Assembly: GCA_007922305.1 (NCBI GenBank)
Contig: ML677358.1
Coordinates: forward strand, 11,549,343 to 11,613,342
DNA length: 64,000 nucleotides
Direction of reading: 5' to 3'
Source: Dermatemys mawii
Taxonomy: Eukaryota; Chordata; Testudines; Dermatemydidae
Both the position numbers and the translations under genes were made by a program. Numbering within the stretch: the first letter of the stretch is position 1; every line of letters begins with the position of its first letter. Below, piece after piece: positions 34,546 to 46,088 of this stretch. The notes under the pieces are model-generated. The model had not been told where the DNA came from. It saw nothing but the letters and a program-made list of their open reading frames with translations, and made no database searches.

Positions 34546-37500
34546 AATTAAGAGCAAGGCCTGCTGTCAGCCACAAGGACCATCAGTGTTGGATGGATGA
34601 TTTCTTTCCCACACATTAGTTTGAAGGGTCTGAACTGCAGAATCCTGTTCCACAGAGGAGGCTCTGTCTTAGGGTTTTATACAGTTGCCCATCACTGTTG
34701 TACTTTCCATGTAAAATCACTAGCAATAGTAAAGCTCTTAATGGACTTCCTGGAGTCTCTGGCACATCTCTCGAAGGTCTGAACAGGGGAAAAGTGTTTG
34801 ATTTTGATTTTTTTTAACATTAATGTACTTTGGGTTTTTTTCTCTTTGGTTCAGTCAGAGTTGGGGCGGGGTGTTTATTGGGTGAGAAAGAATGGGAGTA
34901 CCATTTTTATGGTAGAAAGGCCTTTTCAAAGAGGAAAGTTTTGGACACCTAGCACAGAAGTTTGTATATATTTTTTCTGGCTTTCTAAAATATCCTGTTC
35001 TTAGGATACTTACTTTAATGAGCAGAAATTAAATAAGCATGAGTGAGATTCCTCTTGGTTACTCATAGTTTGAAGATTATTCTGCACCTAATCCACAAAG
35101 ATTATGATTTCATTATGAAATCAATTGGCTATAGGCCTTTTTATCTCCCACTTTTTCTATGTAGCAACTATGGCAAGTTAAAAGGTTTTAGTGATACTCC
35201 ATTGGGAGCCCCATCATGGCACCTGCTTCCTAAAATAGCAACGGTTGCCACATAAATTCTGCTGTTGAGGCTAGAATGCAGGAGCTAATTTATAGCATTG
35301 TCTTTCTGATGGCACGACTTCTGTGGCAAAATGCCATTCAGATATCAGAATTTTTAGGCCCTTGATATCTTGAGGCTAGCAACTGCAGAACATCACCAAA
35401 GAGAGAAGAATTTCGCAGCATAGGAGAAGTGTTTTCTGTGAGGAGCAATTGTCAGGACTTGGCATCTGCCATCAAATAGAAGCTTCTGTAGACTCATATA
35501 GCTCCACTCAGAGCAGCACACTCATTTGCTTTCTTAAATAGCTGTTACATATTAGCAAATTGTACATTATGGTTCAACTCTAAGGAAAAAATTAAAGTTG
35601 ATCAGTCTAATGCATAATAATGTTGCTGTAATGCATTTGTCGGATGTCAGAATCAGGTGCTTTTATAGGTTTGGCCTTTATTTCAGCTCTTCGCCATTAC
35701 AGATTATTTTATTTTCAGAATAATCTTAAGAGTTTCAAATGACTGCTACAAAACTAAAGATCAAGTTTAAATGTTCGAACAAATAAAATGTTTACTGTAA
35801 GTGACTATCAGGGGTTTTTTACATCTCTGATGAATTAAGAGAAGGTTTGGAGCTACTTTCCTTGACCTCCCCAGTGGGCTCTAGGGCAGTATTTTCTCTC
35901 CTTTCTTCAATAACCCTTCTGACTATCTAGTTTCTAAAACCACAGTGCGCTTCTTTGGTTATTTCCTTTCCAGTGCAGTATTATTGGTGAATATTACTGC
36001 AGGTATTATGGATAATCTAGTGTGGACCTTGTAAATGCCCTTTCATGTAAGGTGGACATAAAACATTTTGTTTTGTATTTGTACATGTGCATGCATCTAA
36101 TGGGCACACACGCGGTCTGCTGCTTCACAAACTAGATTACATAACTACAATGTCATGCAGGAGGAGGTATGGCAAATGAGAAAGTTGCTATCAAGTTCAT
36201 CTAAAAGACAGAGGGCAGCAACTACTTTGGGGACAAAGTCATTTAAAATGAATATGTGCATTGATCATTTATTCTGATAACCATGCACCAAGTGCAATTT
36301 AGGTAAGTTATATAGTTGACCTATATTTGTCAGTGTTGGAATCTGTCCTTGTTGAGTTTGTCTTCCCTTTCAAAATACAGTGGATTCTCTGGGAAAGAAC
36401 ACAATCTTTGTGCTTAGGTCTAGGTATCCACTGTGGCTTGAGGCAGCTGCATCAGAGCACTTCACCACGGAATGAGGCTATCAATAAAGACTCTGTTCAG
36501 TGATGTTTGCACAGGAGCTTGTAGGTACCTCGACTCTGAACCGATGTCAGTTGGAGTGGGAGGAGGGAAATGATTTTAAAGGAAATTATTTTCAAGAAAA
36601 CTTGCAGCATCCCCTCACATATTTGCATGAGGAGTCAGAATGATGTCACCGATTTACTCTTCCCCAGTTAGTTTATTGGGCCTTCCCTGCTCAGAAAATA
36701 ATATCGTGACATTAATTTTCCAGCCAGCAATCACTCAAGCATGAACCTCCTTTTATAGAGAATTGCATCGAGTTTCTGCACAGCTATGATGGCATACGTT
36801 CAAGGTTTGGGTTCAGTGTTTAAGGCAGAAATAGGACAACAGTAATTGGTTTGATGGATAGTGACCTTGGACTAAGTATTTCAGACAGCTCAGAGGGGGG
36901 CAGGGTTGATGGAGTTGCTCTTATTTTGTAAAAGTATCAAGAAGTTTTGGGGCACTGACTTCCAATACGTTAACTTAAAAATGTGTTTTTTTAAATGTAT
37001 GCTATTATTAAATGTTATTAGTCGTTCTTGAAAGGGTAATAAAATCTTCCATTCTTACAAACCGGATGACAAAATAATTGAAAGCATTATCACCATGTTG
37101 TTTTGTATTACATGATAATACTTAGAACTTTGCTAGGCCTTTACGCTCTTCAAAGTGTTGTACCAATAGCTACTACTTCGTATAAGCATCAAACTGTTTA
37201 ACTACAATTGGAAAGAAAATATTTTACTCAAGTTAATGACAGTGCTGGTGATTTGTGGGGTTGACCGTACATATCCACACTAGTCATGAGAGAGAGTTGT
37301 AAAGAGCTGATCCAAGGAAACACAATAAGAAGTTTTATTGGGCCTACCAAACCCAGGGACCAGGCTGCATATTCTTGAGCGCCATCTTCTGGCACTTTAC
37401 ATTTGGTTGGTATTTACATATATACCAACATCTCTCATTCCATGAATAGCTAATGTAAACTGAAACTGAGGCTACTATGAGCCTCATTGCACTGGAGAGC

Positions 37501-37867
37501 CAAGAGTCTCCGTGAAAAGAGTGGAAAGATCACTAAGGCTAGTTCAGTACCAGCCTGGACAGACTTTCTCAAGAGTTCGGCACGTGGGTTGCTGACCTCT
37601 TTTTAAAATGTGGTCACGTCACAACGGGAGCTGCTGGGTGCAGAGCCCTTTCACAGATCTGGGCCTCAGTTAGGTTCTTCAATAGGAGCTCCGTTGCTTT
37701 GAAAATCTGCCCGTGGTGGAGGGTGTTGAGCCTTTGCAAATATTTTCCTGAGGTCTTTCAAAAGTTTGCCCCTAGGGTTGTGGCTCATACTGTGTCTACC
37801 CACAACCACTGGTGAGATCCAGCAAGGTAGACATAGCTGTGTTCAGAAAATGAACTTGGAAGTGTTG
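34546..37867. other. Unique intronic stretch
   Basis: No gene or well-defined element is recognised, except a candidate regulatory block at 36580-36740 and a SINE/LINE-tail-like word near 37138-37170 (CTCTTCAAAGTGTTGTACC). Confidence 0.4.
36580..36740. promoter_or_regulatory. Candidate conserved regulatory element (speculative)
   Basis: It contains the octamer ATTTGCAT (36621-36628) and a CRE-like TGATGTCA (36641-36648) in a repeat-free block, followed by AATAATATCGTGACATTAAT. Motif content only; conservation is untested. Confidence 0.22.
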
Positions 37868-38502
37868 AAGTGACAAAGAGTCCTGTGGCACCTTAAAGAC
37901 TAACTGAAATTTTTTTCAGAGCATGAGCTTTCGTGGGCTAATACCCACTTCGTNNNNNNNNNNNNNNNNNNNNNNNNNNNNNNNNNNNNNNNNNNNNNNN
38001 NNNNNNNNNNNNNNNNNNNNNNNNNNNNNNNNNNNNNNNNNNNNNNNNNNNNNNNNNNNNNNNNNNNNNNNNNNNNNNNNNNNNNNNNNNNNNNNNNNNN
38101 NNNNNNNNNNNNNNNNNNNNNNNNNNNNNNNNNNNNNNNNNNNNNNNNNNNNNNNNNNNNNNNNNNNNNNNNNNNNNNNNNNNNNNNNNNNNNNNNNNNN
38201 NNNNNNNNNNNNNNNNNNNNNNNNNNNNNNNNNNNNNNNNNNNNNNNNNNNNNNNNNNNNNNNNNNNNNNNNNNNNNNNNNNNNNNNNNNNNNNNNNNNN
38301 NNNNNNNNNNNNNNNNNNNNNNNNNNNNNNNNNNNNNNNNNNNNNNNNNNNNNACCCACTTCGTCGGATGCATGCATCCAACGAAGTGGGTATTAGCCCA
38401 CGAAAGCTCATGCTCTGAAAAAAATTTCAGTTAGTCTTTAAGGTGCCACAGGACTCTTTGTCACTTCTGCAATTCCAGACTAACACGGCTACCCCTCTGA
38501 TT
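37868..38502 (-). mobile_element. Penelope-like element, palindromic copy with assembly gap
   Basis: Read on the minus strand it starts AATCAGAGGGGTAGCCGTG (unit A), continues through unit B to the centre GGATGCATGCATCC, then an inverted B ending in TTTGTCACTT. The + strand left arm (37868-37953, 86 bp) is the exact reverse complement of the right arm. The 13-bp target duplication CTTGGAAGTGTTG lies at 37855-37867 and 38503-38515. The 400 Ns fall between two copies of ACCCACTTCGT. See findings for the likely true structure. Confidence 0.88.
37954..38353. other. Assembly gap (400 N)
   Basis: Exactly 400 N. The last 11 bases before the gap and the first 11 after it are the same (ACCCACTTCGT), inside the left arm of a palindrome. 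Confidence 0.99.
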
Positions 38503-38515
38503 CTTGGAAGTGTTG

Positions 38516-39089
38516 TTTCCACTGCATCTAGTAATTCTTTGGTGGGCCCGATGCCTCAGTGTTTGGGCTGCCATAGGTAGTGCCTTCCCCTCTTATGGCC
38601 TCTTTTGCATTCTGGGTTGAACTTGCATTCTGCACAGTATCAAACTATGCATTCTGGGGTATCTTGGGTCACACCCTATTACGTGTAAGGTGCCAGAAGA
38701 TTACATTCAAACACAAGAGGCGGCGTGGCCCAGTACCTACCTCCACCTGAATCCCCACACACATGCTTGCAATGCTGGGGTTCGTTTTTTGGAATAACAG
38801 AATCTTATTACAATATCAGCTTCCCCACATCCTTTCAACTCCTTGTAAAAAAGAAACCCATAGAGCAGAATGGTAACGTTCAGTAAAGACAGAGTGCAGC
38901 TATTGCTGGGGTTGCAGAGGCTTTATAATATGCAATATTTCTCCTTCACGGTAAAGTTTTATAAAGAGAAGCTGCTGTTTTCGGCATACACACCTTTCCA
39001 AGGTCCATTTTGTACTCTGACAGTTCTTGGCACTTTTGCACATCTTCCATTCAGGGTTCTAAAAACCCTTTGCAAATCCTAATGAATTA
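38516..39089. other. Unique intronic stretch
   Basis: No gene or element is recognised. The ORF at 38870-39082 has no recognisable domain. Confidence 0.35.
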
Positions 39090-39440
39090 AGCTAGTGAGG
39101 TTCCTAAGCCCTGTAAAGAGTCTTATGTAATTAGTTAACACTTTTGTCAGAAAGACATTAAAAAATAGAACTGCATAGCTGTCAGTTTTACAGGAAGTTT
39201 AATTAAGCTAGTTAATAAAGCAATTACCTGAACATGACAATGACTGTACTTAACTAATCAGAAAATGAAAATAAGTGTGGTCTTCAATTACAAAATACAC
39301 ACCTCAATGACTAACAGTCCCGTAAAAGATTGAAAGGTACTTTGGTATAATTATTATGCTTGTAATTAGGTACATTGTTGTTTTGCAAATTTTAATTAAA
39401 CCATTGCAAACTCATTAAGCCCATGATCATGTCTCTTTTG
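39090..39440. promoter_or_regulatory. Candidate conserved non-coding element (speculative)
   Basis: A repeat-free, AT-rich block dense in homeodomain-type cores: GTAATTAGTTAAC, TTTAATTAAGC, GTTAATAAAGCAATTA, TGTAATTAGG and TTTTAATTAAACC, plus TTTTGCAAATTT. It contains no ORF of note. Inferred enhancer-like only from composition. Confidence 0.3.
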
Positions 39441-39848
39441 TTTGAAAATGGAAAAGTCATCTACTGTTGTCATAGCACTAGGTAACTAATTTGATATTAG
39501 GGGAAGCAACAGGCAAATAAGGTTGCTTCCAGGAATCATGAAAATAGAGAAAATAAAACAACAACAGAGATTGGCTAAAATAACCAAACTTTATGTTCTT
39601 TCGTGATATTTTTTTAAATGCTCTCCCTGTAGGCAATCTCAGAAACACAATTAGTAAATGTCTGCAGAGACCTTCCAAAGCACAATGTGCCTTAGGATTT
39701 CATAACCCATCTAGCTGCAGGATACCACAGAGACTGTTGGGACCAGTAGCCAATTTTCCTTTAGCACAGCATCCTCCCTCACTGGAGTTTCTTAGCCAGC
39801 AAATGGGCTTGACACAGCTGGTTTTCTGTCACTGACACTGAACGCAAC

Positions 39849-40664
39849 TAGAGCTGAGTGAATAATGGATTTTTTTCAGTTCACTTGCAGTTGCGAAAAA
39901 TATACTGTTGGACCGAAACAGATACTGACATTTTTTGGAATTTTCAGCAAATCAAAAAAGCTAATAAAATTTTCAGTTGGGGTCAAATGAAGCATTTTGT
40001 TCAACCCAAAATGCAGTGTTTGGTTTCCAGGCATTTTTTTAACCTTTTTTGTTTTTTAATAAAAGCAAAGGAAATGATGGTATAAAGCAGTGGTTTTCAA
40101 ACTTTTGTACCGGTGACCCCTTTCACAGAGCAAGCGTCTGAGTGCGACTCCCTTTATAAATTAAAAACACTTTCTGTATATATATATTTAACACTATTAT
40201 AAATGCTGGAGGCAAAGCAGGGTTTGAAGGGAAGGCTGGCAGCTTGCGTCCCCTACCCCCCGCCATGTAATAACCTTGCAGCCCACTCAGGGGCCCCGAC
40301 TCCAGTTTGAGAACCCCTGGGTAGAGTCATGAAACCGGAGGAGGAAGTACTTCTCTTGCGCTCAGTGGTTTCACACTCACCAAGGAAAGGAGAGATCTGG
40401 GTTGAACTTGCCGCTCCATAATGGAGCTTTGAACCTAGGTCTCCAACATCCCAGCTGAGTGGCTTACTCACTGTATGGGCTGGGGACACCAGCAGGTCTT
40501 CATCCTCCAATTGTTTTGTGAATGGCACCGAACTCCTCTTCTGAATCTAGCTAGAAAATGTTTTTGCCAAAGCCTATGTGGCGAATTCCTGTCAAGTTTG
40601 GTCAACTCAAAACTGCACATTTCAATGAGTAAAAACTTTGTCTAAAAAATTTCACCCAGCTCTA
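39849..40664. mobile_element. TAGAGCT-type TIR element interrupted by a hAT MITE
   Basis: The left end TAGAGCTGAGTGAATAATGG and the right end AAAAAATTTCACCCAGCTCTA are inverted. The AT-rich body includes AAATTTTCAGTTGG and TTTTGTTCAACCC. The hAT element at 40088-40319 is inserted inside. Flanks AACGCAAC/AACACAGT might be an old 8-bp duplication with three differences. Confidence 0.65.
40088..40319. mobile_element. hAT-type MITE nested in the TAGAGCT element
   Basis: Termini are CAGTGGTTTTCAAACTTTTG and CCAGTTTGAGAACCCCTG, clear hAT-like inverted ends. It is 232 bp, non-coding. The flanks GTATAAAG and GGTAGAGT do not form a clean 8-bp duplication. Confidence 0.85.
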
Positions 40665-40929
40665 AACACAGTGCCTCTGAAACACCAGCACCATGGCAAA
40701 AACTGGGACTAGGACCTCAGCTGAATAAAGAGTTGGAGGGAGTTCTCTATCAGTGAATAATTTAAAAAAAAAATAAAGCACAGAGATTAGTAAGGAGGCA
40801 GGGAAAGAAAGTTAGTGAGAGGGAAGAGTTGATGGGAAAGAATCAAAGCAAACTGAGGAAGAAGAGAGAAGAGGAAGCCCAGTATCTCTGTTTCCTGTGC
40901 TTTGTTTGAGGATAAAAGAGAATTTGTTG

Positions 40930-41192
40930 GTAGGAAATAGAGCCTCCTCTCACACCCTGAACCCCTCATTTCTGGCCCCACCCCAGATTCTGTACCGCCC
41001 CCAACAGTTAGTGCCCTCACCCCCTCCCGCACCCCAAACCCCTGCCCCAGCCCAGTGAGGGTGGGGGAGAGTGAACCTCCAAGGGAGGGGTTATGTAGTG
41101 AGTGGGAGGCAGGGCCTCGGGGCAGGGCCTCAGGAAGGGGTGGGGCTAGGGTGTTTGGTTTTGTGTGACTAGAAAGTTGGCAACCCTAGGAG
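40930..41192. mobile_element. GC-rich transposon 3' fragment
   Basis: Imperfect C-rich units (CACCCTGAACCCCTCATTTC, then CCCCAAACCCCTGCCCCAGC) lead into GGGCAGGGCCTCAGGAAG and finish AGAAAGTTGGCAACCCTA, a terminus I recognise from reptile TIR elements. The 5' boundary is unclear. Confidence 0.65.
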
Positions 41193-41218
41193 GGACAGCA
41201 GCAGCGGGAGGTGAATTT

Positions 41219-41277
41219 TTCACACCCCTGAGCAACGTAGCTAAGTCAACCTAAGTTTTAGGAGTAGACGAGACCTA
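41219..41277. repeat. Fragment of the same family as 1611-1668
   Basis: TCACACCCCTGAGCAACGTA, then GCTAAGTCAACCTAAG and a TAGACGAGACCTAAG end resembling a Harbinger-like terminus. Confidence 0.5.
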
Positions 41278-41639
41278 AGTCATGCCGCACTTCCTCTGAT
41301 CTTATCTGTTTGTTCCTGACTACACCTGACGTGCTAGCAAACAGTGGGCCTTTTTGTCTTTGAGCAGAGCCTCTGGCCAACTGTTTGTTTATGATCAAAG
41401 ACAATGCCATGTAAACAATTCAGAGAAAGACAGTTTGGAAAAATGTTGACTCAGACTGTAAGAAAATATATATGAGACATTTTACACCTTAAACAAATGT
41501 TGCCATCATTGTAGTTTGCAATATCTTCATTCATACAAGCAAATAAATCCCGCAAATTACACAGCATTGGCTCCTGGCTGTTTTTCATTTCTGGTTTAAT
41601 CCGTTTGTGCAGAGATCAGGGTGCAATCTGTTTTAAAAG

Positions 41640-41745
41640 GGCCAGATTCTAATCATGCACCAGAGAGAATTTAGAGCAGCTCCTTCATCTTCACCGGAGT
41701 TACTTTTGATTTATACTGGTATGGCTGAGAGCAGACTTTGGCTTC
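41640..41745. repeat. Fold-back amniote repeat (GGCCAGATTCTGATC type)
   Basis: GGGCCAGATTCTAATCATGC at the left and CTGAGAGCAGACTTTGGC at the right, with GAGTTACTTTTGATTTATAC between them, match a widespread amniote palindromic repeat as I remember it. The inverted ends are partially retained. Confidence 0.6.
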
Positions 41746-42512
41746 ATTTCAACAGGCTGAAAGTCAAAGTCCATTTAAGAAAAATTCTCCAATAAAAATA
41801 GAGGCTGAAAATCAATGTAAATAAAGATGTGCAAGGCCAAATCCTGAAGTCCCCATTCAGTGTTGAGTAATATTGAAGGCTTCATGTACGGGGTATTGAG
41901 GTATTGGAGGGAATCAAGAGAACATCACATTTCCAAGAACCCATGGCATAATTTTCTGATCGGTCATCTCTGAGGGATAATGTTCATGCATTTGGAGTCC
42001 TAGGATTATAAACTATGATTTTTCTTGTGCCAGTGAACCCAAACAAGTGGTTTTCTGTCTCCTGTGCCCATCTCACAAAGCCAAGGTGCAATTGAAGCCA
42101 TCCTAGACAATCAGATCTGAGTCTCCTCATGCTGGAGCTAAGCTCTGTGGAACTGTGAAGTAGATGAGGTCATGGGAGAAGAGTGATTTTTTTAATCATG
42201 CATCCAGTGTCAACATATACAACATTTTCCCAAGCCTTCCTTTTGTTTGTGGGAGGGAGGTTCATTTTCTTCTGTTTGCTGTAGTTGGAGTAACTCTCGT
42301 GCACTTTATCACCTGCACTTATTTGTCCATTATCTGAAAAAAACACCCAACTTTTCTCCCACTTTGACTGTATAGTGAGTTTGAGTAACCACCAGAAATT
42401 GCCATCCTGTAGGCACCTGTTAGTTGTATGTATTCTTCTGCCTGGCCCAATACAGTGTCCATAAATAAACAGGCATTCTTCAGATTTTTCATTAACCTAA
42501 TATATATTATAT

Positions 42513-42543
<31 letters not shown>

Positions 42544-43984
42544 CGGATCACTAGAGTTTAGAAGCTCTATTAGTTTTTCTATTGCCAGAGGGCTGTCGTC
42601 TTGGTGATGTGTGTTAATGTCCAGCATTGTCTGACAGCTCCGTGTCCTTACCAAAAAAAAAGAAGTTGAAACAGAGCAATTTTTTTCAAAGAAAAACAAA
42701 CTCTTTTAGAGCCAGGACATCTGCTTAACTTACCCATGTGGCTTGTGCAATCAATCAACATGCAGGAAGACAATGATATTTTTTATTGGGGAATTCCTAT
42801 TCTTTCATATTGCAAGACTTGACAGTGCTATTAATTCATCAGAAGTTACTGTGGAGCGGAGGGTGATGGTCTGTCTGCAAATACACTTGCTGACATTGCT
42901 TTACTCTTGGGGTCGGGGAAGAAGAGAAACTTCAATTCTTAATATAAATCTTGTCAGCTTCTTGTTCTCAAAATGCACGTTTGCTGCATCCTGTTGGTCT
43001 GCATGAAACTCTGAGAGAAACCAGAACCCTTTTGGATTCTTTCAGCATTGGTCCTGCTTTCACTCACAGCCTCCTGATCATGGACCTGGACAAATTGTCT
43101 TTATTGTGTTTTGCTCAGGTTTCTCCCCACCATTGGAAAGGTGACAGACGGGGGTATTCGGCCTCCAGCTTTGTTTACCTCGTGCACCCGCATGAGAAAA
43201 GAAAGGAGTAGGGCCAAGCACATTTTTGGGGGTAGGGTGTGGGCAGAGCACCCTTGGGTGCTGCCATGATACAAATAACCATTATAAAGTAAGGACTATG
43301 GAATTTGAGCTACTGTTTCGAAAATGCTTTCTGCAAATACTAGTGTAGTGTCAGGGCTGAATGGGGCATCACCTTTTGGAACTTGGGTTTTTTAATCAGA
43401 ATCCTACTAGGGTTGGGAGAGAAGAGGAGTTCAGGACCAAAGAAAGCAAAAGTTAGAGTGGAGTGATCAAAGTGCAAATCAGGAAGGGACAGTGGGGCTC
43501 AGAAGGGACGCGTGTGTGCGCACCCATGTACAGTGCCTGTAAATACAGTTTAAACTCACTCATGAATCCTGGCTGTTGTATGTTTCCTGCACAACCCGAT
43601 GACCGCGTGAACAAGCAGAATCATTACTTATCTCTAACCAATGGACAGGTCAGAAGAGGAAGAAAGTAGTCAAAATAATCTGTTTGTCAAAGCATTTGTG
43701 GATTCGCACTAGACAAAATAGATATGTCTCATACAGCTCATGTAATAGGGATAATCATATGCAGAAATGATTTCAAAAGTCCAGTGGATTGGTAATAGGA
43801 AACTGTCCAGGTATCCTTCATATCAATTTTTAATCAGTGCTGTTTTAATTGCCAGTGGGAGGATTGAAACTAAAATGATCCTGTTGAAGTTTGTTTTCCT
43901 CTATAACCTCTGCATTCTACTTTGATATATACAACTTCTTATGAGTGCTGGTAAAAACTAAGGCATTTGTTTGGAAATAATATG
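41746..43984. other. Unique intronic stretch with an AG microsatellite
   Basis: Only the (AG)14 tract at 42515-42542 stands out. The antisense ORF at 42319-42699 is a readthrough of that tract and has no recognised domain. Confidence 0.4.
42515..42542. repeat. (AG)14 microsatellite
   Basis: Uninterrupted AG dinucleotides preceded by ATATATTATATGA. Confidence 0.97.
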
Positions 43985-44000
43985 TATGTAAGGAGTTACA

Positions 44001-44262
44001 AACAGATAAAGTGGAGAAGTTGCAGTGGGGAAGGTCTAGATTAGATTTTAGGAAACATTTTTTTCACTAGGAAGGTGGCGAAGCACTGGAATGGGTTACC
44101 TAGGGAGGTGATGGAATCTCTGTCTTCGGGGGGGTTTAAGGCCTGGCTTGACAAAGCCCTGGCTGGAATGATTTAGTTGGTGCTGATCCTGCTTTGAACA
44201 GGGAGTTGGACTGGATGTTCTCATGAGGTCTCTTCCAACCTTAATCTTCTATGATTCTAAGT
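44001..44262 (+). mobile_element. CR1 3'-end fragment
   Basis: TTTTTTTCACTAGGAAGGTGG, GCACTGGAATGGGTTACCTA, GGGAGGTGATGGAATCTCTG and GGTCTCTTCCAACCTTAATC, ending CTATGATTCTAAG, follow the CR1 3' end in order. It is a different CR1 subfamily from the 5975-7398 copy. Confidence 0.9.
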
Positions 44263-44400
44263 GAGGTCAAATTTGAAAATTTCCTTTTAAAACAGTAACG
44301 TGTTAGTCAAACGTTCCATCTTCAAGTTATATGAAGTCACACGGACTATGTGATAATGCCCGCTGGCCTAACAGCAACCCATAAATATTGATCTCCCTTT

Positions 44401-44697
44401 CGGATGTGTTTGCATTGCAGCTGGGACGTGTGATTCCCAGCGCAAGTAGACAGACTTGCATGAGCTTAATTCAAGGTAGTGCACTAAAAATAATAGTGTG
44501 GCTGTTGTGACATTGGTGGCGATTTGGGCTAGCTGATCAAATCCAAAGCGCCACAACCCCTTGGGTCTGAGTCCAAGCCACTGTCTGTGCTGTGATATCC
44601 ACACTGCTATTTTTAGTGCATTAGCTCCAGCAGAGCTAGTGCAAGTCGGTTTACCGTAATAGGAATCATACCTCCCAAGTGCAATGTATACGTACCC
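44401..44697. mobile_element. Long-arm palindromic MITE
   Basis: The ends CGGATGTGTTTGCATTGCAG and GTGCAATGTATACGTACCC are inverted. The arms continue inward for over 100 bp (left GTGCACTAAAAATAATAGTG pairs with right CACTGCTATTTTTAGTGCA). It has no coding capacity. It resembles the Harbinger-like group ending GTAGACATACCC. Flanking TTT/TCT do not form a clean TTA duplication. Confidence 0.8.
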
Positions 44698-45194
44698 TCT
44701 CTGACCCTGTCTAGCAGGATCAGTGTATTTTTAGTTTGTTTCCATTTTATCTTACTTTGCTCTGTCAGAAACCACTTGCAAATTGTTTCCAGACCGTTAG
44801 GAGCTTGGGTTCGCATAGCCAGGTTCCTTTGTGATTATCATGTTTTGTCAGTTTTTAGATCCTTATTTTTATTCCCGAACCTGTTATTTTTCCATAGTTG
44901 TGCTTATTTACCATTGCAAGATTTTAGTTGTCAATGCAAGATCACAGTGCTTGCGGGACATTACAGAACAATTTCTCCATATCATACTTCTTGAAGTAAA
45001 TGGTGAATCGATAGGCGTACCATTTTAGTATTCTGAGCATATACAAACAAAAACTCAAATCTTGCCTTGAAGATCCTGCAGTATCTCAATGCAAAAATAA
45101 TATCCTCCAGATTTTAAATAAAGAAGCATTATGATGGAGTAATTACAGCAGGAGGTGCAGTTTCCAAGGCCTAAGTTCTGTTCTCAACTCATCC

Positions 45195-45310
45195 AAGTCA
45201 CTTAAGCTACAACACAGTTTTTCCATCTCTAAAATGGGGCTAATAGTACTTCATAAAGTTACTGACAATCTTTGGCTTCAAGGGTACAATCGAAGTGCAA
45301 GGCTTTATTA
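45195..45310 (+). repeat. MIR/CORE-SINE-like repeat
   Basis: AAGTCACTTAAGCTACAAC, TTTTTCCATCTCTAAAATGG and AGTGCAAGGCTTTATTATTA follow the order of a MIR-type SINE 3' half. Confidence 0.6.
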
Positions 45311-45470
45311 TTACTGACTTAAGCTTGACCTGTGCCCTCACAGAATAACAATCTCCCTATAAGATGTGTGCAACATTTTATTGATTACTTTTAGTTTGCT
45401 CTCATTTAAAAGGATTAGCTCAATGAATAGAACTAATTTTTCAAATGTAACTTGTTTACACAGAATCTAC

Positions 45471-45625
45471 CAGCGGTTCTCAAACGGGGGGTTGTGACCC
45501 CCCGGGGGGTCACCGAGCGCTCCGAGGGGAGTCGCGAGCTCCCAGCCCCGCTAAAAAGCTGCCAAATGCATTACTTCCGCATTCGGCGGCTTTTCGGCGG
45601 ACATACAAGGGTCCGCTGCAGCTGA
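45471..45625. mobile_element. hAT element fragment
   Basis: It starts CAGCGGTTCTCAAACGGGGG, a known hAT-like terminus type, then GC-rich sequence around GCATTCGGCGGCTTTTCGGC. The 3' terminus is missing. Confidence 0.7.
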
Positions 45626-46088
45626 CGAGGACCACTGGAATATACTCATTGCATGATTCCCTTCAAACATACAATTTTGCTAACTCTTTCTCCAGACCCT
45701 GTACTGAACTAGTCTATCACTATGATAGCAAAACAAGCATAACATAGCTCCTTATAACAACAAGTAAAGTGCGGTGCCCAGAATTAAAAAAATTAAAAAG
45801 TAATTTCTGGAAATTATTATATATACACATTGAAAACATTCTGACAATAAACTTTTATAAAGCTGAAAAGGGCTGGCAAACCCCATGAAATTATTGCTCC
45901 CAAGGCTTTTTGTGGTTTGCTGTGCAGACATTTTGAATATTTCTTAATATTTGCCAAATTACTGAGCTTTTCCTCCCAAATTCTCAATTCCTAACAATAC
46001 TGTAGTTCTCAAATTTTCAGACTTAAGGACCTGATTAAATATCCTCACTGCTCAGAGGTGCTGAATGTTCACTGGTTTTATTGTCTTC

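Noticed and set aside
37900..38411. ORFs of 153-157 codons
   Set aside because: They consist mostly of unknown residues from the 400-N gap and flanking palindrome arms.
37855..38515. Possible CRISPR-like or bacterial inverted repeat
   Set aside because: The setting is vertebrate intronic DNA. The inverted repeat belongs to a dispersed retroelement with target duplications.
42319..42699. 126-codon antisense ORF with a Ser-Leu run
   Set aside because: The Ser-Leu repeat is simply the translated (AG)14 microsatellite, and the rest shows no similarity I know.
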